From assembly GCF_050436995.1 (NCBI RefSeq), contig NC_134764.1, positions 8,184,001 to 8,248,000 on the forward strand: a DNA stretch of 64,000 nucleotides. The letters are read 5' to 3'. The DNA comes from Anticarsia gemmatalis. Lineage: Eukaryota; Arthropoda; Insecta; Lepidoptera; Erebidae. A program made the position numbers and the translations under genes. This document shows, in pieces, positions 60,741 through 64,000 of the stretch; the first letter of the stretch is position 1, and each line of letters opens with the position of its first letter. The notes beneath the pieces are model-generated. The model saw only the letters and a program-made list of their open reading frames with translations, searched no databases and had not been told where the DNA came from.

Positions 60741-61252
60741 TGAAACTTAATTTGATTTTTCTTTTCCTGTTCCCTTCCCTGACTGCCTTAAGACCACGGC
60801 TCATGTTTTACATTAGTATATCTAGTTACAAATATCAAGTTTCCCACAAACCACCTATGGTAAAGTTGATACTCTGGGGTTATTGCCAAAGATTCAGCTC
60901 ACGGCAGACGAGTCAGCAGAGCTCGGAGAGAAAAATTAAAATCATCATATGTATGTAACTTAGCGCTCACATGAATATCGAATCAGTATTGGTAAATTAG
61001 GATCGTTCTAGATAGAAAAAGATGGTAATCGCGCCACGCGTCGTATTACTGCACCGGGAACGTTACCAGAATGTTGTGAATGGAATTTGAGTCGACTCAA
61101 AACCCCAAGATCTGTAATGTAAAACATTGTAGGCTTGCTCTATGATACCTACCTGTCATCTGTCTAAACAACTGTCAGATGACAGATGCACACAGGCGCA
61201 ATTTTTGAACACACAGGCATTATTGAACGTGTTGTTATTTTGTTACTATAAT
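60741..61252 (+). promoter_or_regulatory. Spacer upstream of the ZNF593-like gene
   Basis: About 0.5 kb between the Chc poly(A) signal and the next start codon. It contains the inverted repeat CTGTCATCTG (61153-61162) and CAGATGACAG (61176-61185), 68-100 bp before the ATG. A 72-codon frame at 60740-60958 has no recognised family. Confidence 0.4.
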
Positions 61253-61934
61253 ATGACATACAAGCGGAAAAAGTACCACCACGGTGACACTCATCTCAAA
61301 AAACGGTGGAGAGTAAGAAATAGGAAGAAGGATCTTGACCAAATAGATGACGATTTAAAAGAAGGTTAGTGTTCTTTAAAAAATAAGTGCCGTCACATGG
61401 TTCGTTTGATTTTGAGGTTATAGCATAACATTTTGTAACAAGCCCACATAGATTTTAAATATTAGATTGGTTAAAGTTATTCTTAATGAAATTTCTGGAG
61501 AAATACTTCTCTTATTACTGGAGAGATTTCATAGTATCATATTTGTAGTTGTAGCGTATCGTTAACAACTGCTTCCTTTATTTTCAGGCAATTCGGATAA
61601 GTTACTGAATCAAAGTGTGGACTTAGATCTGCCTGGAGCAGCACAACACTATTGTCTACATTGTGCGAGGTATTTCATTGATGAGAAGGCACTGAGTGAA
61701 CATTTTAAAACGAAAGTACACAAACGAAGACTGAAAGCATTAGAATTGGAACCGTACAGCATAGAGGAGTCTGAACGCGCGGCAGGTCACGGCAACTTCA
61801 AACAGCCTACTAAAAGGAAAATAGTAACACAGAATACTGATAAACAAATAGATGATGATGGCGATGCGATCATAGACGACGTCAGTCCGAATAAAAAGAA
61901 AAAAGTAGAAGAAAAAATCGACAATGATCCGTAA
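61253..61934 (+). CDS. ZNF593: ZNF593/Bud20-type zinc-finger protein
   Basis: Two exons, 61253-61364 and 61588-61934, join in frame (donor G|GTTAGT, acceptor TTTTCAG) to give 152 residues. The N terminus is strongly basic (YKRKKYHHGDTHLKKRWRVR), followed by an acidic stretch and the motif DLDLPGAAQHYCLHCARYF. The single zinc finger is C60-x2-C63-x12-H76-x5-H82, the spacing of the Bud20/ZNF593 family. The C terminus is Lys/Asp-rich. Yeast Bud20 is a shuttling factor of pre-60S ribosome export; the animal homologue is inferred to act in 60S biogenesis in the nucleolus. The last 11 nt overlap the start of SLIMP in another frame. Confidence 0.92.
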
Positions 61935-63273
61935 AACATTAAGCCATGTACTAAGTAAAGTGTGGGACAGTAAAATCACATCACTAAGACATTCTGCACT
62001 GTTTGTGAATGGTGCAAAAGCTACTGAACAGTTTGTATTCCTTACACCACATATAGACTTTCCTGAGCGAATCCAACAGAGAGAATTATTACAGAAAGAA
62101 TTGATCAGGAGGAAAGCCAACATTGAGTTAGAGAAAGTAGAAAGTCTCTGGCGATTCTATGAAGATCTTAATGCACAAAAAGTAGAGTATATTAAAAGGA
62201 AGGATGAAGTTTCAAGAGAGCTGGGAAAGTTGATCAAGAATGACCCGGATAGTGATGCCACTAAAAAGCTTAAAATTCAAAGTGACTTACTGAAAGATAA
62301 TATAAAGAAGTTGAAAGTTCCTTTATGGTCGGCTGAAGAAGCTGCCATGATTGAGGTGTTAAAACTACCAAACAGCTTACACTCCCGCACACCAGATGGC
62401 AGCAACAAAATATTGTATACCCACTTGAATTGTCCAAAGAATAACAAAGACCATCTTAAAATTGGCAAAGAACTCAATATCATTGATTTTAAAAAGAATG
62501 AAAATTACTACTTGAAAGGAGATGCTGCCATATTTGAACTTGGCGCTAAATTCTATTTCAACAGAATATTGAGGCAAAATAAATTCATACAGTTCTCTAA
62601 TCCAGACTTTGTGAAGAGTTTGATAGTGGAGGGATGTGGTAAAGACCATACAAGCTCAGACAGTACATTTATATTGCATCATGATGAAGATTCTAAAGTT
62701 AATATTGACAGTAGATTGCATTTAACTGGAGGTGCATCTTTGTGTTCTTTCTTGGCCTACCATGCTAAGAATGTGTTGTATCCTAAAGCTTTTCCATTGA
62801 AATACTTTACAATGGGAAGGCAGTATATTCCAGCTCCATCGGATGAAGACAGCTTATTTCATGTCAGTCAATCTTCAGTAATAGAAATGTTTGGAATGAC
62901 AAAAACTGCCACAGAATCAGACCAATTGCTTGATGCTCTGATAGAAACATTGAAAGAATTATACAGTCCACTTGGATATCATTTTCGCTTGAGTGCAATA
63001 TCATCTGATAAATTATTAATGTGGGAATCACATAGAGTAATAGTGGAGATGTACTCATCATCTTTACAAGATTATGTGGAAATAGCAAATGTCTCTTTGA
63101 GTGGAGATTTTATTAGCAAAAGATTACTAGTTACATATGTCGAAAACAAGGAGAGTAAGTTCCCTCACATAGTGTCTGGCACATTGTTGAATGTTCCTAA
63201 ACTTTTGGCTTGTGTTTTGGAACAAGATGTTGATTTTTCTGTACCAGATTTATTCAAAGTTCACAATTGGTGA
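61924..63273 (+). CDS. SLIMP: SLIMP, seryl-tRNA synthetase-like insect mitochondrial protein
   Basis: Single-exon frame of 449 residues. The N terminus (MIRKTLSHVLSKVW) is basic and amphipathic, as for mitochondrial import. Residues about 80-135 are Lys/Glu-rich and helical, as in the tRNA-binding arm of SerRS. The rest aligns by pattern with the class II core (HLTGGASLCSFL at 266-277; FPLKYFTMGRQYIPAP at 290-305; PHIVSGTLLNVPKLLACVLE at 414-433), but motif 2 lacks the usual FRxE and motif 3 lacks the usual Gly-x-Gly...Arg. This combination identifies the insect paralogue SLIMP, which is known to be non-aminoacylating and needed for mitochondrial function. ATG 61924, with A at -3, sits inside the last codons of the upstream gene. 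A poly(A) signal is at 63308. Confidence 0.85.
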   Translation: MIRKTLSHVLSKVWDSKITSLRHSALFVNGAKATEQFVFLTPHIDFPERIQQRELLQKELIRRKANIELEKVESLWRFYEDLNAQKVEYIKRKDEVSRELGKLIKNDPDSDATKKLKIQSDLLKDNIKKLKVPLWSAEEAAMIEVLKLPNSLHSRTPDGSNKILYTHLNCPKNNKDHLKIGKELNIIDFKKNENYYLKGDAAIFELGAKFYFNRILRQNKFIQFSNPDFVKSLIVEGCGKDHTSSDSTFILHHDEDSKVNIDSRLHLTGGASLCSFLAYHAKNVLYPKAFPLKYFTMGRQYIPAPSDEDSLFHVSQSSVIEMFGMTKTATESDQLLDALIETLKELYSPLGYHFRLSAISSDKLLMWESHRVIVEMYSSSLQDYVEIANVSLSGDFISKRLLVTYVENKESKFPHIVSGTLLNVPKLLACVLEQDVDFSVPDLFKVHNW

Positions 63274-63307
63274 GCAATTATTTTCGAACATTACCCTGTT
63301 AAAAGTA

Positions 63308-63313
63308 AATAAA
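63308..63313 (+). terminator. Poly(A) signal after SLIMP
   Basis: AATAAA 35 bp after the SLIMP stop. None is seen between the ZNF593-like stop and here, so a ZNF593 transcript would run through SLIMP to this site. Confidence 0.6.
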
Positions 63314-63386
63314 ATACAGTTGTATTTGAAATAATCTCTTTTATTATTTAATACTTTTTTATAATCATTTTGTACAGTACAGGTAT

Positions 63387-64000
63387 TCAAAGCTGACTTG
63401 TAGCATTTAAGTCAAATGTGAATTCGGTTTTGTCCCATTTAGGACTAGCTGGGTCGATAGGCATCTGTTGAGTATACTCACAAACATAAAGTCGACCTTT
63501 CTTTGTAAGCAACACTATAGTGTGGGTCCTAAATAAAAAATAATAAATAAATTATATGTACCACTCAGATAATATGATTACAGATTTTAAAAGATGTAGG
63601 TATTATTATAGGATAAAATATATGCATTCTATATGCTCAAGCTGTGTTAAGACAGATCTACAATTTTAAAAAAGTGCTCTGTGATACAAACCTTGTGCCA
63701 TATCTTCCCAGTGGTATACACACATAAATAGAACTTAATTCTTTATATGCCTTTGGATTGCGAGTCTCCAATTGGTGGTCTGGAAGGTGTCTGGAAAAAC
63801 AAAAAGTAAAATAAACAATAATTTAACCCATTAATGTCCCACTGCTGGGCAAAGGTTTCCTCCCATAATGAGGAAGGGGTAAGGCCTTGAGTCCACCATG
63901 CTGGCCAATTGTGGGATGGGGACTTACCTACCTTTCATCAGACTTCAATAGTGCAATAAGATTTTCAATTAGTTCTTTCTCCATAGTTTCTTTATTAAAC
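63387..64000 (-). CDS. Tango2: Tango2 homologue, 3' part
   Basis: Three minus-strand exons, 63932 to beyond 64000, 63692-63790 and 63387-63528, join in frame. They encode LIENLIALLKSDER, then HLPDHQLETRNPKAYKELSS with SIYVCIPLGRYGTR, then THTIVLLTKKGRLYVCEYTQ and a TGA stop. The YGTRT-T-hydrophobic block near the C terminus and the LPD segment before it match TANGO2 (NRDE family), a cytosolic/mitochondria-associated protein implicated in heme or lipid handling and in ER-Golgi organisation. The N-terminal NRDE signature would lie beyond the window. It converges on SLIMP: the stop codons are 114 bp apart. Confidence 0.86.
63824..63930 (+). repeat. Lepidopteran interspersed repeat
   Basis: Best-preserved forward copy: TGTCCCACTGCTGGGCAAAG, then GGCCTTGAGTCCACCATGCT, ending at GGGGACTTACC. 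It lies in a Tango2 intron, and its last bases touch the splice donor at 63926-63931. Confidence 0.85.

Noticed and set aside
61740..62123. 127-codon frame on the minus strand over ZNF593/SLIMP.
   Set aside because: Antisense shadow of two recognised genes.

Overview
The window is nuclear DNA of an insect, almost certainly a moth or butterfly. The genes are intron-bearing with GT-AG boundaries. Introns and spacers carry short Helitrons of the kind common in Lepidoptera (start TCTATACTAAT, 3' hairpin, end CTAG, inserted between A and T), tRNA-derived SINEs, an RTE-like LINE 3' end, and a lepidopteran interspersed repeat built around a CCACTGCTGGGCAAAGG core. No database search was possible. 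Gene names rest on recognising conserved protein families and on exon joins that keep frame and give family-typical lengths.

Layout, left to right. 1-1376: no gene, one degraded repeat. 1377-4080: a near-perfect palindrome with two 1170-bp arms around a 364-bp spacer; it holds the 3' part of a transposon-type gene and mirrored Helitron copies. 4245-5485 (-): ox/UQCR10, a complex III subunit, divergent from a MADF-BESS gene (6040-8102, +). 11176-14914 (-): Rab35, divergent from intronless Arpc4 (15772-16278, +). 16754-20690: gene-free, with MITE-like elements and a 68-bp minisatellite. 20691-24440 (-): Ufd1, divergent from clathrin heavy chain Chc (25476-58901, +; 28 coding exons, 1689 aa, complete). 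61253-61934 (+): a ZNF593/Bud20-type zinc-finger gene whose 3' end overlaps by 11 nt the start of SLIMP (61924-63273, +), an insect paralogue of mitochondrial seryl-tRNA synthetase. 63387-64000 (-): the 3' part of Tango2, running off the window.

The host genes are ordinary housekeeping genes; several act in membrane traffic or actin (Chc, Rab35, Arpc4, Tango2) or ER quality control (Ufd1). They look like three head-to-head pairs followed by an overlapping tandem pair.

The unusual parts are four. (1) Chc exon 15: its last 51 codons plus 16 bp of intron are repeated in tandem, 12 exon copies at a 169-bp period and apparently identical, giving a series of equivalent splice donors of which only the first keeps the protein in frame. 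(2) Chc exon 10: a second, independent partial duplication of the exon 3' end plus its donor. (3) The 2.7-kb palindrome, whose mirrored Helitrons indicate a recent inverted duplication or gene conversion. (4) The ZNF593/SLIMP overlap, which suggests a bicistronic message or an internal promoter.
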